Source: Defluviitaleaceae bacterium | GTDB lineage: Bacteria > Bacillota > Clostridia > Lachnospirales > WQUN01 | Reading direction: 5' to 3' | NCBI GenBank assembly: GCA_009779835.1 | Contig: WRBD01000005.1 | Span: 1 to 64,000, forward strand | Length of the DNA: 64,000 bases | Part shown: positions 1 through 8,813 of the stretch, piece by piece | Numbering within the stretch: the stretch's first letter is position 1 | Layout: each line of letters opens with the position of its first letter | The notes under the pieces: model-generated | Told to the model about the DNA's origin: nothing | The model's input: only the letters and a program-made list of their open reading frames with translations | Databases searched by the model: none | Program-made: the position numbers and the translations under genes

Positions 1-1565
1 CACTCAGGGCGTGGGGATTAAATTCGAGCGGTCAACTGGGAGACGGGTCAATAATCAATCAACTAACACCTGTACAGGTACAAAATATTAATAACGCAGT
101 ATCGGTAACAGGTGGGTTGCGTTATACAATTGTACTTAGAGATGATGGTACAGTGTGGTCTTGGGGCGATAATTTGGGCGGTCAACTGGGCGACGGGACA
201 AGAACCAGACGCATAACACCCGGACAAGTATTAGGCCCGGATGGTATAGGCTTTTTGAATTTGAGTCCAACGAATACGGGAAATACTTTGGAATTGGACG
301 GCACTCGTGTTTCAAAAACAATTACACACGTACCCGGAAACGTAAATCATATTGATGTAACCATTAGGCTGGATACAAACCCGGGGATATTTTCATTCAT
401 GACTAATTTGGTTTTTGATAATACAAAGCTAACGCCTGTTTCTATCGAAGATGGGTTTGATTTATATGATTTTGGTATTACGTTGCCTGAGGTTGAAGGC
501 GGACGTTTTCCTAATCGCCTAATATTTGCGGCGGTCAGCCCGGAGATAACAAATGAAACAGGTGCGTTAGCTACGGTTAGGTTTAGGATAAACGGCCAAA
601 TTAACCATGCGTTGCCAATCGCTATTGAACACCTTAATTTATCAGTCAGCGACGGAAATGGCGGGGTAAAGAGCATTTCGACTTCAACGGGCAGCAGAAC
701 ATTATCGCAATTTGGAATTCTTTCTAACGATAATGAGCTTGACACTATTAAAATCCGGGTTGGGCCCGGAATTCCATGGGGGGATGTTAATGATGACGGA
801 TGGCTATGTATTGCTGACGCGACACTTTTTGCGCGGCGTTTAATCGGTCAAAGCTCTCCGGGCTTCAATGCACGCGTTGCAGATGTTGATTTAGATGGAC
901 AGGTAACTCTAGCTGACCTTGTTCTTCTCACCAGATTTTTAGTGGGTCAAAGGGTGGCACTTGGGATTCCTTATTTAGATATGAGCTACAGAATTTTTGT
1001 AAGCACTGTCGGGGGTCCAACAATTAACGAAGCAAATGCAATAATAAATGATATACGGCCTGGTTTTAGGAATGTTTTAAATACAACGCTAACAATGGGG
1101 CAATCTGGTGTTGCAACATCTGACCTTAATGTGAGGGATGGTTGCACCGGTGCTCTTGGGCAATGTTTCACTTGGAATTGCGGTTCAATTTGCTTTGTTA
1201 ATGAACCAAGTCACCTATCTCATCACAGGTCAGCAAAGTATTATCTTGAACTTAATTCCCTTAAAAGTAATAATATAAACACCTTTAGGTTTGTTGGTCA
1301 CGTTATCTGCTATGATTGTCCTACTCGCGGACATGGTAGTGTTAATGGTCTAGCATCACATGCAGGCGGAAGGGATATGATTGTTACAATGCGAGCTCCT
1401 AATCGTGAATATACTACTGCGCATGAAATATCACATCTTCTTGGTGCCACACACTCTATACCCTGTAATATCGGTCAACCTTGCGTGATGAGAGAAGGCA
1501 TTTTTCCTGTCGTCCTTAATGAATGGTGTACAAATTGCAAAAGAGCTATAGCGAGTCAACGTTGA
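1..1565 (+). CDS. Secreted RCC1-cohesin-dockerin-metzincin peptidase (5' end outside window)
   Basis: The frame is open from base 3, so the gene enters from the left; the TTG at 117 is internal. Visible modules in order: two RCC1-type repeats (WGLNSSGQLGDG, then WSWGDNLGGQLGDG); a cohesin-like beta domain (about 240-720); a dockerin with two calcium loops (GDVNDDGWLCIADA and ADVDLDGQVTLADL, about 780-960); and a C-terminal metalloprotease domain with HEISHLLGATH near 1420, the HExxHxxGxxH metzincin zinc site, followed by CVM and a CTNC pair. Dockerins bind cohesins on scaffold proteins, and this window also encodes an SLH-anchored cohesin protein at 53607. Inference: an extracellular zinc protease tethered to a surface complex. 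The signal peptide would lie upstream. Substrate unknown. Confidence 0.85.
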   Translation, partial: LRAWGLNSSGQLGDGSIINQLTPVQVQNINNAVSVTGGLRYTIVLRDDGTVWSWGDNLGGQLGDGTRTRRITPGQVLGPDGIGFLNLSPTNTGNTLELDGTRVSKTITHVPGNVNHIDVTIRLDTNPGIFSFMTNLVFDNTKLTPVSIEDGFDLYDFGITLPEVEGGRFPNRLIFAAVSPEITNETGALATVRFRINGQINHALPIAIEHLNLSVSDGNGGVKSISTSTGSRTLSQFGILSNDNELDTIKIRVGPGIPWGDVNDDGWLCIADATLFARRLIGQSSPGFNARVADVDLDGQVTLADLVLLTRFLVGQRVALGIPYLDMSYRIFVSTVGGPTINEANAIINDIRPGFRNVLNTTLTMGQSGVATSDLNVRDGCTGALGQCFTWNCGSICFVNEPSHLSHHRSAKYYLELNSLKSNNINTFRFVGHVICYDCPTRGHGSVNGLASHAGGRDMIVTMRAPNREYTTAHEISHLLGATHSIPCNIGQPCVMREGIFPVVLNEWCTNCKRAIASQR

Positions 1566-1626
1566 ATAATCGCGCGCAATGTGACCAACCTGTTTTCAGG
1601 ATATCAAAAATTTAGGAGGCTATATT

Positions 1627-2907
1627 ATGCTAAAACGATTTTTTAAAATGTTCGCCATTCTTATTGCAGTAATAACCATAGCTGCACATACCGGGCAAGA
1701 GGTTGTTTTATGTCACTCGTTTATAAATTATTTGACATTTTATTCGCTTGAAGATTTTTTAGATGCTTATGTTGCAGCACGCGAAGGCAGAGTTTCCCCT
1801 GATTCGCGAATCGCGGAGCAAATAGAACATGTAGATTTTGCATCACGGGAAGCAATTTATCTGCTTGCAGAAGCCGAGAGGATAATGGCGCATGTAGATT
1901 TCGCATCACTGGAAACAATTTATATGCTTACAAACATTCCGGAGACATATCGACTTGTCCAAATCACGGCAGGCAGAGAATTGGTAAGTATTGTATATAT
2001 GCCTATTGTTGGAGAAAATACCCATGAGGCGAGAAGTGATGCGATGCTCAATCAACAATACTTTGTACTTGAATTTTTTCGTTTGACATATGAAGATTTG
2101 GAGTCGGCGGGATATAATTCTCCACTGGATGGTGTTATGCGACAAGTTGGTGTCGACTTAACGGAAGAAGATTTGATTGACGGAAAGTATTTATTTTGCG
2201 AACGCACACGCAATTTGTATTGGGCGCATGGCAGCAATCTTCTTATGCTGATAACGCCTATGGTGGTAGCACACGGAAACAATGAATCATCAGGGCTTAC
2301 TACCGCAGACTTAGGGTTTGCAACGGAAATCAGCATTAATGACATGATTAGATTTACAGAAACAGTTGCCGTAGATTTGCATGATGAAAATAACATTGCA
2401 TCATGGCGTGCCGGGGATTTTGCAATGATTGATGAACTGTTAGGGTGCACGCAAAATGAACCCGAAAGTAGTACCACGCCTGCGGAATCAAAGACTTCAT
2501 ACCATGCGGAGGAAACCTCTCAATACAGTGAAATTGAATTGCCGGGCGTTGTAGCCCCAACACTGCGCTTTACCGTTGGAAGCAATAATTTTCTCCATAA
2601 CGGCACAGTAAAGCAATCAGAAGTTGCCCCGTTCATCAACCACGAACGGACAATGGTTCCGTTGCGTATTGTCGCGGAAACCCTTAACGCGGAAGTTGAC
2701 TGGGACAGTGCTACCCGAACTGTAATTATCACAGGGCGCGGAGAAACGATAAATTTAATTGTTGATGTTCCTCTGCCCGGTGATATGGGTACGCCGATAA
2801 TTGTAAACAGTTCTACTTTTGTACCGGTGCGTTATGTATCCGAAACATTAGGTGCAACCGTCCGATGGGACGAGGAGAATAAAGCCGTATATATCTACAG
2901 TACGTGA
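1627..2907 (+). CDS. Secreted protein with C-terminal copper-amine-oxidase-N-like stalk domain
   Basis: 426 residues. Start ATG follows AGGAGG with good spacing. The N-terminus is a signal peptide (MLKRFFKMFAILIAVITIAA). The central part is unrecognised and contains a 21-codon direct duplication (HVDFASREAIYLL then HVDFASLETIYML). The last ~115 residues form the stalk-domain fold common in secreted Clostridia proteins: FINHERTMVPLRIVAE, a tryptophan-aspartate pair, then a second half-repeat FVPVRYVSETLGATVRWDE. Known of the family: the domain is a cell-surface or wall-associated module, not a catalytic amine oxidase. It follows the dockerin peptidase by 61 bases in the same direction, so may be cotranscribed. 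Function unknown. Confidence 0.8.
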   Translation: MLKRFFKMFAILIAVITIAAHTGQEVVLCHSFINYLTFYSLEDFLDAYVAAREGRVSPDSRIAEQIEHVDFASREAIYLLAEAERIMAHVDFASLETIYMLTNIPETYRLVQITAGRELVSIVYMPIVGENTHEARSDAMLNQQYFVLEFFRLTYEDLESAGYNSPLDGVMRQVGVDLTEEDLIDGKYLFCERTRNLYWAHGSNLLMLITPMVVAHGNNESSGLTTADLGFATEISINDMIRFTETVAVDLHDENNIASWRAGDFAMIDELLGCTQNEPESSTTPAESKTSYHAEETSQYSEIELPGVVAPTLRFTVGSNNFLHNGTVKQSEVAPFINHERTMVPLRIVAETLNAEVDWDSATRTVIITGRGETINLIVDVPLPGDMGTPIIVNSSTFVPVRYVSETLGATVRWDEENKAVYIYST

Positions 2908-2936
2908 TAAACGAGACAGTCTACTTCTGTCACAAG

Positions 2937-2970
2937 AGCCGCGCGAATTATTTTAATTCGTGCGGCTTTT
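2937..2970 (+). terminator. Rho-independent terminator after the stalk-domain gene
   Basis: A 14-bp stem (AGCCGCGCGAATTA, 2937-2950; partner 2954-2967) with a TTT loop and one G-U pair is followed by T residues on the plus strand, 30 bases after the stop at 2907. Confidence 0.75.
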
Positions 2971-3122
2971 GCGACGGTGTCTGTTTTATTTACATACCAT
3001 TTTGATTCGATGCGATGCCCGCAGTGTGGATGGAAGTCAAATGATTGCCATAAACTTATATAACGGACACGTAAGTATTCTTTCACGAAGAAAACCCGCA
3101 CGTGAAAATATCGCCATATAAC
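2971..3122. other. Intergenic stretch between convergent units
   Basis: About 150 bases between the plus-strand and minus-strand terminators. An isolated 17-codon plus-strand frame (3010-3063) reads MRCPQCGWKSNDC and resembles the start of a zinc ribbon, but has no ribosome site; it may be a remnant. Nothing else is recognised. Confidence 0.4.
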
Positions 3123-3161
3123 AAAAAAATCCGTTTAATGCATTTCTGCACTAAGCGGATT
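3123..3161 (-). terminator. trp operon terminator
   Basis: On the minus strand the hairpin AATCCGCTTAGTGCA / TGCATTAAACGGATT (3161-3128) is followed by seven T residues (3129-3123), 20 bases past the trpA stop. Confidence 0.8.
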
Positions 3162-3182
3162 ATTTTATTGTGGTTTTTCGTA

Positions 3183-3959
3183 CTATCCTTGATTAATCGC
3201 ATCCCTAACGCGTGCCACATATTGTTTGACGGGTTCGACGGAATCATAGCCGTATTCACCGATTATTTTTACGATTGCGGAGCCTATGATTGCACCGTCA
3301 GAGACAGCAGCCATATCGCGTGCTTGTTCGGGGGTGGAGATTCCGAAACCGACTGCACACGGAATTTGCGAGACGCTGCGTACTTTTGAGATTGTTTCGG
3401 TTATGTTTGTGCGAACCTCGTCGCGAATGCCGGTTACACCTAGGGTCGAGACGCAGTAGATGAAACCTTCTGCGCCCAGTGCGATTTTTTCCACGCGCTC
3501 TTTCGATGTGGGGGCGACTAAAGCGATTTGAGTTATGCCGTATTTTTCGCAAACTCCGGAAAGTTCGTCTTTTTCTTCATGGGGAATGTCAGGGACGACT
3601 ACGCCGTCTATGCCGGAGTTGCGACAGCGTTCCATGAAGCGCTCTTTTCCGTATGCGAAAATTGAATTCGCATAGGTAAGAAAAACAATTGGCTTTGTAA
3701 TTTTTTCGCGCAAGCGTTTTACCATGCTAAATAAATCATCAGCCGTACAGCCTTTTCCCAATGCGCGGACGCTTGCCGCTTGAATAATTGGGCCGTCGGC
3801 TGCGGGGTCGGAGAACGGGATTCCTATTTCAAAAATATCCACGCCCGCTTCCGACATCGCAAGGATTAATTTTTCTGTTGTTTGGATATCGGGGTCGCCG
3901 CCCATTATAAATGTGATTAATGCTTTTTTTCCCGAAAATGCATCTTCTATTTTATTCAT
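3183..3959 (-). CDS. trpA: Tryptophan synthase alpha subunit
   Basis: 258 residues. Cleaves indole-3-glycerol phosphate to indole and glyceraldehyde-3-phosphate, passing indole to TrpB in the alpha2beta2 complex. Visible: the early FIMGGDPD strand, the catalytic glutamate in [18 protein letters not shown], the catalytic aspartate in [11 protein letters not shown], and the phosphate-binding GFGISTPEQ and [10 protein letters not shown] segments. Full family length. The start overlaps the end of trpB by 8 bases, which fits translational coupling. Last gene of trpDCFBA, with a terminator 20 bases downstream. Confidence 0.97.
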   Translation of the reverse strand: MNKIEDAFSGKKALITFIMGGDPDIQTTEKLILAMSEAGVDIFEIGIPFSDPAADGPIIQAASVRALGKGCTADDLFSMVKRLREKITKPIVFLTYANSIFAYGKERFMERCRNSGIDGVVVPDIPHEEKDELSGVCEKYGITQIALVAPTSKERVEKIALGAEGFIYCVSTLGVTGIRDEVRTNITETISKVRSVSQIPCAVGFGISTPEQARDMAAVSDGAIIGSAIVKIIGEYGYDSVEPVKQYVARVRDAINQG

Positions 3960-5136
3960 TTATTTTTACCCCCATGTATCTTGCGATGCTGGCGACGTCT
4001 TTGTCGCCGCGCCCGGACAGGTTTACTACTATGATTTTATCGTCGCCCATTACGCCCGCAATTTTTCTTGTGTAGGCAATAGCGTGCGCACTTTCCACAG
4101 CGGGAATTATCCCTTCCGTTCGCGACAGATATCTGAACGCGTCAACGGCTTCTTCGTCCGTTACGGGAACATATTCGGCGCGGTGCATATCCGCTAAATA
4201 CGCGTGTTCGGGGCCAACACCCGGATAGTCCAGTCCGGCGGAAATGGAATACACCGGAGTAATTTGCCCGTAAACATCTTGGCAGAAATATGTTTTCATG
4301 CCGTGTAGAATACCTACGGTTCCGTTTGTCATTGTTGCGGCGTGCTTTGGAGTGTCAACGCCAAGACCGGCGGCTTCGCAAGCGATTAAGCGAACTTCTT
4401 TATCCTCTATGAAATCGTAGAACGCGCCGATTGCGTTGCTTCCGCCGCCGATACATGCAATTACCGCGTCGGGAAGACGACCTTCCGCTTTTAGCATTTG
4501 CTCTTTAATTTCAATGCCTATTACTTTTTGAAAATCACGAACCATCAAGGGGAACGGATGAGGTCCTACGACAGAACCTACGATGTAATGCGTGTCGTCC
4601 AAGCGTGAAGCCCATTCTCGAAGTGTTTCGTTTACCGCGTCTTTGAGGGTCATTGTGCCACTTGTAACCGGATGAACCTTCGCGCCCAGCATTTCCATGC
4701 GAAATACGTTCAAAGCTTGACGCTCCGTGTCTTCTTTTCCCATGAAAACTTCGCATTTAAGGCCCAATAAAGCCGCCGCCGTTGCCGACGCAACGCCATG
4801 CTGACCTGCGCCCGTTTCTGCAATCACGCGGGTTTTCCCCATTTTTTTCGCAAGCAGTGCTTGACCGAGAACATTGTTAATTTTGTGTGAGCCTGTGTGG
4901 TTCAAATCTTCGCGCTTTAAATAAATCTTCGCACCGCCCAAGTCCTTTGTCATTTTCTCCGCGTAATATAGATTAGACGGGCGACCCGCGTAATTATTTA
5001 ATAAATCGCGAAGCTCCGCCTGAAATGCAGCGTCGTTTGAGTAGTGTTCATATGCCGCTTCCAGTTCCTTCAAGCTACTCATGACTGTTTCGGCAACGTA
5101 TTGCCCGCCGTACTCGCCGAATTTGCCTTTGTTCAT
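3952..5136 (-). CDS. trpB: Tryptophan synthase beta subunit
   Basis: 394 residues. PLP enzyme that condenses indole with serine to give tryptophan. The PLP lysine is in the hallmark [15 protein letters not shown] near residue 90; the glycine-rich phosphate cradle is [18 protein letters not shown] and SGRGDKD are also present. Full length, TrpB1 type. Start ATG is preceded by AAGGAGCGATAAA. Lies 27 bases after trpF and overlaps trpA by 8 bases. Confidence 0.98.
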   Translation of the reverse strand: MNKGKFGEYGGQYVAETVMSSLKELEAAYEHYSNDAAFQAELRDLLNNYAGRPSNLYYAEKMTKDLGGAKIYLKREDLNHTGSHKINNVLGQALLAKKMGKTRVIAETGAGQHGVASATAAALLGLKCEVFMGKEDTERQALNVFRMEMLGAKVHPVTSGTMTLKDAVNETLREWASRLDDTHYIVGSVVGPHPFPLMVRDFQKVIGIEIKEQMLKAEGRLPDAVIACIGGGSNAIGAFYDFIEDKEVRLIACEAAGLGVDTPKHAATMTNGTVGILHGMKTYFCQDVYGQITPVYSISAGLDYPGVGPEHAYLADMHRAEYVPVTDEEAVDAFRYLSRTEGIIPAVESAHAIAYTRKIAGVMGDDKIIVVNLSGRGDKDVASIARYMGVKINE

Positions 5137-5163
5137 TTTATCGCTCCTTTATTAGAGATTAAT

Positions 5164-5763
5164 TTAGAACCTATTTTGCACGAATTTTTTTATTTCTTCC
5201 GGGCATTTTACACCGGGCGAAATTTCCACGCCGCTGCTTGTGTCCACCGCGTATGGCGAAATTTTTTTTATTGCATCCGCGACGTTTTTAGCGGAAAGCC
5301 CGCCCGCAAGAAAAAACGGTTTAGCTACCTCGCCAATTAAACTCCAATCAAAGGTTTCGCCCGTTCCACCGCCTTTCTGGTCGAGCAAAAGAAAATCTGC
5401 GGAAGAATTTTCCCACTTTTGCGCGTCGCCTTTATTTTGAATTGAAACGGCTTTTATTATTTTAGCGTCAGTTTGCGATTTTAATTTTTCAATAAAGTTT
5501 TCGTCCTCCGCGCCGTGAAGCTGAATCATGTCAATTGTATTATTTCGCACAAGTTCTAAAATATTTTCGATTGTTTCATTTACAAAAACGCCCACGGGCG
5601 TAATGCTTTCGTGTAGCGCACCGCGTAACTCCCGCGCTTGCCGGGGCGTTACTTTCCGGCGGCTTTCCGCGAAAACAAATCCGATGTAGTCAGGTTTTAC
5701 GACGTTTACGGCTTCGATATCTTCAAGGCGCGACAGCCCGCAGATTTTTATTTTTGTATGCAT
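5164..5763 (-). CDS. trpF: Phosphoribosylanthranilate isomerase
   Basis: 199 residues. Isomerises PRA to CdRP, the third dedicated step of tryptophan synthesis. Visible: KICGLSRLEDIEAVN with the catalytic Cys near the N-terminus, YIGFVFAESRR, VGVFVNE, IQLHG, and the C-terminal FLAGGLSAKNV with VDTSSGVE, where the catalytic aspartate sits. Monofunctional, not fused to trpC. The gene is separated from trpC by 51 bases holding a small AT-rich hairpin. Confidence 0.96.
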   Translation of the reverse strand: MHTKIKICGLSRLEDIEAVNVVKPDYIGFVFAESRRKVTPRQARELRGALHESITPVGVFVNETIENILELVRNNTIDMIQLHGAEDENFIEKLKSQTDAKIIKAVSIQNKGDAQKWENSSADFLLLDQKGGGTGETFDWSLIGEVAKPFFLAGGLSAKNVADAIKKISPYAVDTSSGVEISPGVKCPEEIKKFVQNRF

Positions 5764-5814
5764 AAATTACCGCCTTTGCAAAACATGAATTAATTATTCT
5801 GAATAATTCTTTTT

Positions 5815-6645
5815 TCATGCGCAACCCCGCAAAAAATTAATCGCTGCTTTTTTATCCGAGCTTCGCATTATACTTTCTCCGATTAGCGCGGCGTCCGCAC
5901 CTATTTCTCGTAGTATTTGAATATCTTCGGGGTGGGAAAGACCGCTTTCTGAAACAAAAATAATTTCGGGAGGGACAAGTTTTTTCAAGCGTTCGCTTAA
6001 AGTGATATCAACCTCGAATGTTTTCAAGTTGCGATTATTCACGCCGATAATGCGCGAACCCGCCTTTATTGCCATTTCTACCTCGTTTTCGTCGTGTGCT
6101 TCCACAAGAACCGAAAGCCCGATTTCGTGCGCAATTTCAAGATACTCCGCCAGTGTTTCATCGTTCAAAATCGAGCAAATCAACAAAACTGCGCTTGCGC
6201 CAAGAATTTTCGCTTCGTAAATCATGTAGCTGTCAACGGTAAAATCTTTTCGGAGAAGAGGGGTTTGCACCGCATTAGAAATTTCGCGCAGATAATCATC
6301 GCTTCCTTTGAACCAAAACGGTTCAGTTAAAACGGAAATTGCCGCCGCGCCCGCCGATTCGTAGTCTTTTGCAATTTCGATATACGGAAAATCTTCCGCT
6401 ATAATCCCCTTCGACGGCGACGCTTTTTTTACTTCGCAAATAAAAGAAATATCTCCGCCGCGTAATGCCGATTCAAATGGAAACTTTGCGCCCGAAGCAC
6501 CGTAAACTCCGGAAAGTTTGTTAACCATTTTATCCATAGCATATGCGTTTTTTGCTTCCTCTTTTATTTTCTCAAACGAACAATTTTTTTTTTGTGCTTC
6601 AACGCGTTCTTTCGTGCGTTCTGAGATTTCTTGTAAAATATTCAT
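5815..6645 (-). CDS. trpC: Indole-3-glycerol-phosphate synthase
   Basis: 276 residues. Ring-closing decarboxylation of CdRP to indole-3-glycerol phosphate. Visible: ICEVKKASPSKGII with the catalytic lysines, ISVLTEPFWFKGS, LLRKDF, EAHDENEVE, GVNNRNLKTFEVD, VSESGLSHPEDI and the phosphate-binding ALIGESIMRS. About 20 residues longer than the minimal form because of an extended N-terminal helix. Starts 4 bases after the trpD stop behind a GAGGGGTGACACA ribosome site. Confidence 0.97.
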   Translation of the reverse strand: MNILQEISERTKERVEAQKKNCSFEKIKEEAKNAYAMDKMVNKLSGVYGASGAKFPFESALRGGDISFICEVKKASPSKGIIAEDFPYIEIAKDYESAGAAAISVLTEPFWFKGSDDYLREISNAVQTPLLRKDFTVDSYMIYEAKILGASAVLLICSILNDETLAEYLEIAHEIGLSVLVEAHDENEVEMAIKAGSRIIGVNNRNLKTFEVDITLSERLKKLVPPEIIFVSESGLSHPEDIQILREIGADAALIGESIMRSSDKKAAINFLRGCA

Positions 6646-6649
6646 TGTG

Positions 6650-7660
6650 TCACCCCTCGTTTGAACGCAGAATAAAATCGTTTAATTTTTGCTCTGCTTT
6701 GCCGCTGTCAATGACTTCGTTTGCAACCTTAACCGCCGCGTCGATTGAATCAAATTTTTCCGAAACAAACATTGCAGCAGCCGCGTTTAACACTGCAGCG
6801 TCGCGCATCGCGCTTTTTTCGCCGGAAAGTAAATGACGTAATATTTTTGCGTTTTCAGCGGGTTCGCCGCCTTCCAAATCGCTTTTTCTGCAACGCGTGA
6901 AGCCGAAGCGTTCGGGAGTAATGGTATACGAACGCACCCAGCCGTCCTTAACTTCACAAACAAATGTTGGCGCGGAAAGCGAAATTTCGTCTATGCCGTC
7001 CTCGCCGTGAACAACCATCGCGCTTTTTACGCCCAAATTGCACATAACCTGCGCAAGTGGTTCAACAAGGTCACGGTCGTAAACACCCATCAATTCCATT
7101 TTCGCGCCGGCCGGGTTAGTAAGAGGCCCAAGAATATTGAAAACTGTGCGAATCCCAAGCTCGCGGCGAATTGGCGCGACATGTTTCATCGCGATATGAT
7201 AATTCTGCGCGAACAAAAAACAAATTCCAATTTCGCTTAAAAGCTGTGCGCTTTTTCCGGGCGAAACGTCTATTTTTACGCCCAACGCTTCAAGAACATC
7301 GGCGGCACCGCATTTACTTGACGCACTGCGGTTTCCGTGCTTGGCAACGGGAATTCCCGCCGCCGCCGTTATAATTGCCGCTGCCGTTGAAATATTAAAA
7401 GTATTTGCGCCGTCGCCTCCCGTTCCCACAATTTCAAGCGCGTCTATATTGTGCAACAGACGCACGCAATGCGCACGCATTCCTTTCGCGCTTGCCGTAA
7501 TTTCCGTAATGGTTTCGCCCTTCAAGCTAAGCGCGGTAAGATACGCACTCATCTGCACAGGCGATGCTTCGCCCGTCATGATTTCGTGCATAACCGCTTC
7601 CGCAACTTCATAAGTTAAATCTTGTTTTTTTGAAAGCGCGACAATCGCTTCTTTAATCAT
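6650..7660 (-). CDS. trpD: Anthranilate phosphoribosyltransferase
   Basis: 336 residues. Transfers phosphoribose from PRPP to anthranilate. Visible: the GTGGDGANTFNISTAAA PRPP loop near residue 80, KHGNRSASSKCGAADVLEALG, the MKHVAPIRRELGIRTVFNILGPLTNPAG block and the acidic DGIDEISL metal site. Ribosome site AGGAGGGTTTAT before the ATG. First gene of the operon here: the anthranilate synthase genes trpE and trpG that usually precede it are not in this window. Confidence 0.97.
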   Translation of the reverse strand: MIKEAIVALSKKQDLTYEVAEAVMHEIMTGEASPVQMSAYLTALSLKGETITEITASAKGMRAHCVRLLHNIDALEIVGTGGDGANTFNISTAAAIITAAAGIPVAKHGNRSASSKCGAADVLEALGVKIDVSPGKSAQLLSEIGICFLFAQNYHIAMKHVAPIRRELGIRTVFNILGPLTNPAGAKMELMGVYDRDLVEPLAQVMCNLGVKSAMVVHGEDGIDEISLSAPTFVCEVKDGWVRSYTITPERFGFTRCRKSDLEGGEPAENAKILRHLLSGEKSAMRDAAVLNAAAAMFVSEKFDSIDAAVKVANEVIDSGKAEQKLNDFILRSNEG

Positions 7661-7691
7661 ATAAACCCTCCTATGTATTAATTAATTAACT

Positions 7692-7748
7692 TTACCACAT
7701 TCCCACCATACCGGGCAACCAATCACTCCCTCTTGGCTTGTTGCTCAC
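7692..7748 (-). other. Possible trp leader mini-ORF with Trp codons
   Basis: A minus-strand frame between the leader terminator and trpD ends ATG-GTG-GGA-ATG-TGG-TAA and contains two tryptophan codons, one of them the last sense codon before the stop. The GTG at 7748 has no ribosome site; an internal TTG (about 7718) has GGGAG seven bases upstream. It lies downstream, not upstream, of the terminator, so it does not fit classical attenuation. Speculative. Confidence 0.25.
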
Positions 7749-7779
7749 AAAAAAAAGGACGGGTTGAACTTCCCCGTCC
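7749..7779 (-). terminator. Early terminator / attenuator in the trp leader
   Basis: On the minus strand GGACGGG pairs with CCCGTCC (7779-7757) and is followed by eight T residues (7756-7749). It lies about 35 bases after the expected start of the trp transcript and about 90 bases before trpD, so it should stop most transcripts unless overridden. An ACCGC element sits just before it, as in T-box antiterminators, but there is no room for a full T-box stem I. Confidence 0.65.
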
Positions 7780-7819
7780 GATATGCGGTAAAATCTTAGT
7801 TTTCAGATATTATGACATA

Positions 7820-7848
7820 AATATACACTCACGCCAATTATGTGTCAA
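7820..7848 (-). promoter_or_regulatory. trp operon promoter
   Basis: On the minus strand TTGACA (7848-7843) and TATATT (7825-7820) are separated by exactly 17 bases, directed at trpD. Start expected near 7812. Confidence 0.75.
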
Positions 7849-7905
7849 CCGAAAAAAATTTACTTTTTATGTTATTATTTTAAAAATTAACGAGAGGAAT
7901 TTTTT

Positions 7906-8799
7906 ATGTATCCGATAAAATTTCTACCTATTAAAAAGGAAATGATTTGGGGAAGTGAGAGTTGGGAAATAACTTGCCGCCCGCGCGAGATGGGCATAAT
8001 TGAAAACGGTGAATTTGCGGGGAAAACTTTTGCGGAATTTATTTCAAAAAATCCGGCGGGGGTGCTGGGTGTTGCGCTTGTTGAAAAGGAGAATAATTTT
8101 CCGTTATTGGTAAAAATTATTGATGCGCGCGACGCACTTTCGGTGCAGGTTCACCCTGATGATAAATATGCGCGGTTGAACGGAACAGATGGCGACACAG
8201 GCAAAAGCGAACTTTGGTATATTCTTGAGCCGCCGACGGACGGGCATCTAATCATCGGGGTAAAAAAAGGCGTGACCCGCGAGACATTAGCGCAAGCTTA
8301 TGAAAACGGCACGGTTGAAGCGCAATTAAATCGTATAAAAGTTCAGCGCGGCGATATCGTGAACATTCCGGCGGGACTTATTCACGCGTTAACGCCCGGT
8401 ACTGTTGTTGCGGAAATTCAACAAAATTCCGATATCACATATCGCTTGTGTGATTTCAACAGGCTCGATGCGAATGGAAACCCGCGTGAACTTCACGTAA
8501 AAGATGCACTTGACGTAACGAATTTTTCCGGCGAATTTCAATATGATGAACACTTCACCGTGCAAAAAAAAGAAATTTCCGCGCCGTTTGCCGCAGTTTC
8601 AAACACGCAGGTTTTTTCAATTTACACAGCCGTAAAGAATTCCGCAATTATTGAAACATTTACGCACACAGTTTTTCTTCCCGAAAGACGCTCAGTTTTT
8701 ATTCCCGCCGCGCTCGGCGAATTTATTATTCACCCCGAAGCAGGAATAGTCACCCTCTTAAAGTCGGAACCATTTTGTCCACCTTTGCATATTATTTAA
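7906..8799 (+). CDS. manA: Mannose-6-phosphate isomerase, class I
   Basis: 297 residues. Interconverts mannose-6-phosphate and fructose-6-phosphate, using a cupin zinc site. Visible: MIWGSESWEI at the N-terminus, the zinc ligands in LSVQVHPDD and GKSELWYIL, and the second cupin strand VNIPAGLIHALTPGTVVAEIQQNSDITYRLCDF, which carries the third histidine and the substrate residues. Length matches the short Firmicute form. Start ATG preceded by GAGAGGAAT. Divergent from trpD; it could supply the sugar importer locus downstream. Confidence 0.93.
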   Translation: MYPIKFLPIKKEMIWGSESWEITCRPREMGIIENGEFAGKTFAEFISKNPAGVLGVALVEKENNFPLLVKIIDARDALSVQVHPDDKYARLNGTDGDTGKSELWYILEPPTDGHLIIGVKKGVTRETLAQAYENGTVEAQLNRIKVQRGDIVNIPAGLIHALTPGTVVAEIQQNSDITYRLCDFNRLDANGNPRELHVKDALDVTNFSGEFQYDEHFTVQKKEISAPFAAVSNTQVFSIYTAVKNSAIIETFTHTVFLPERRSVFIPAALGEFIIHPEAGIVTLLKSEPFCPPLHII

Positions 8800-8813
8800 A
8801 AAAGGACATGACC

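Noticed and set aside
3010-3063. 17-codon frame MRCPQCGWKSNDC with zinc-ribbon look
   Set aside because: No ribosome site, very short, placed between two terminators; at most a remnant.
7749-7812. T-box riboswitch for the trp operon
   Set aside because: An ACCGC element and terminator are present, but the leader is far too short for stem I and the specifier loop.
7733-7918. 61-residue plus-strand frame before manA
   Set aside because: Lies over the trp promoter and terminator and overlaps the manA start; no ribosome site.
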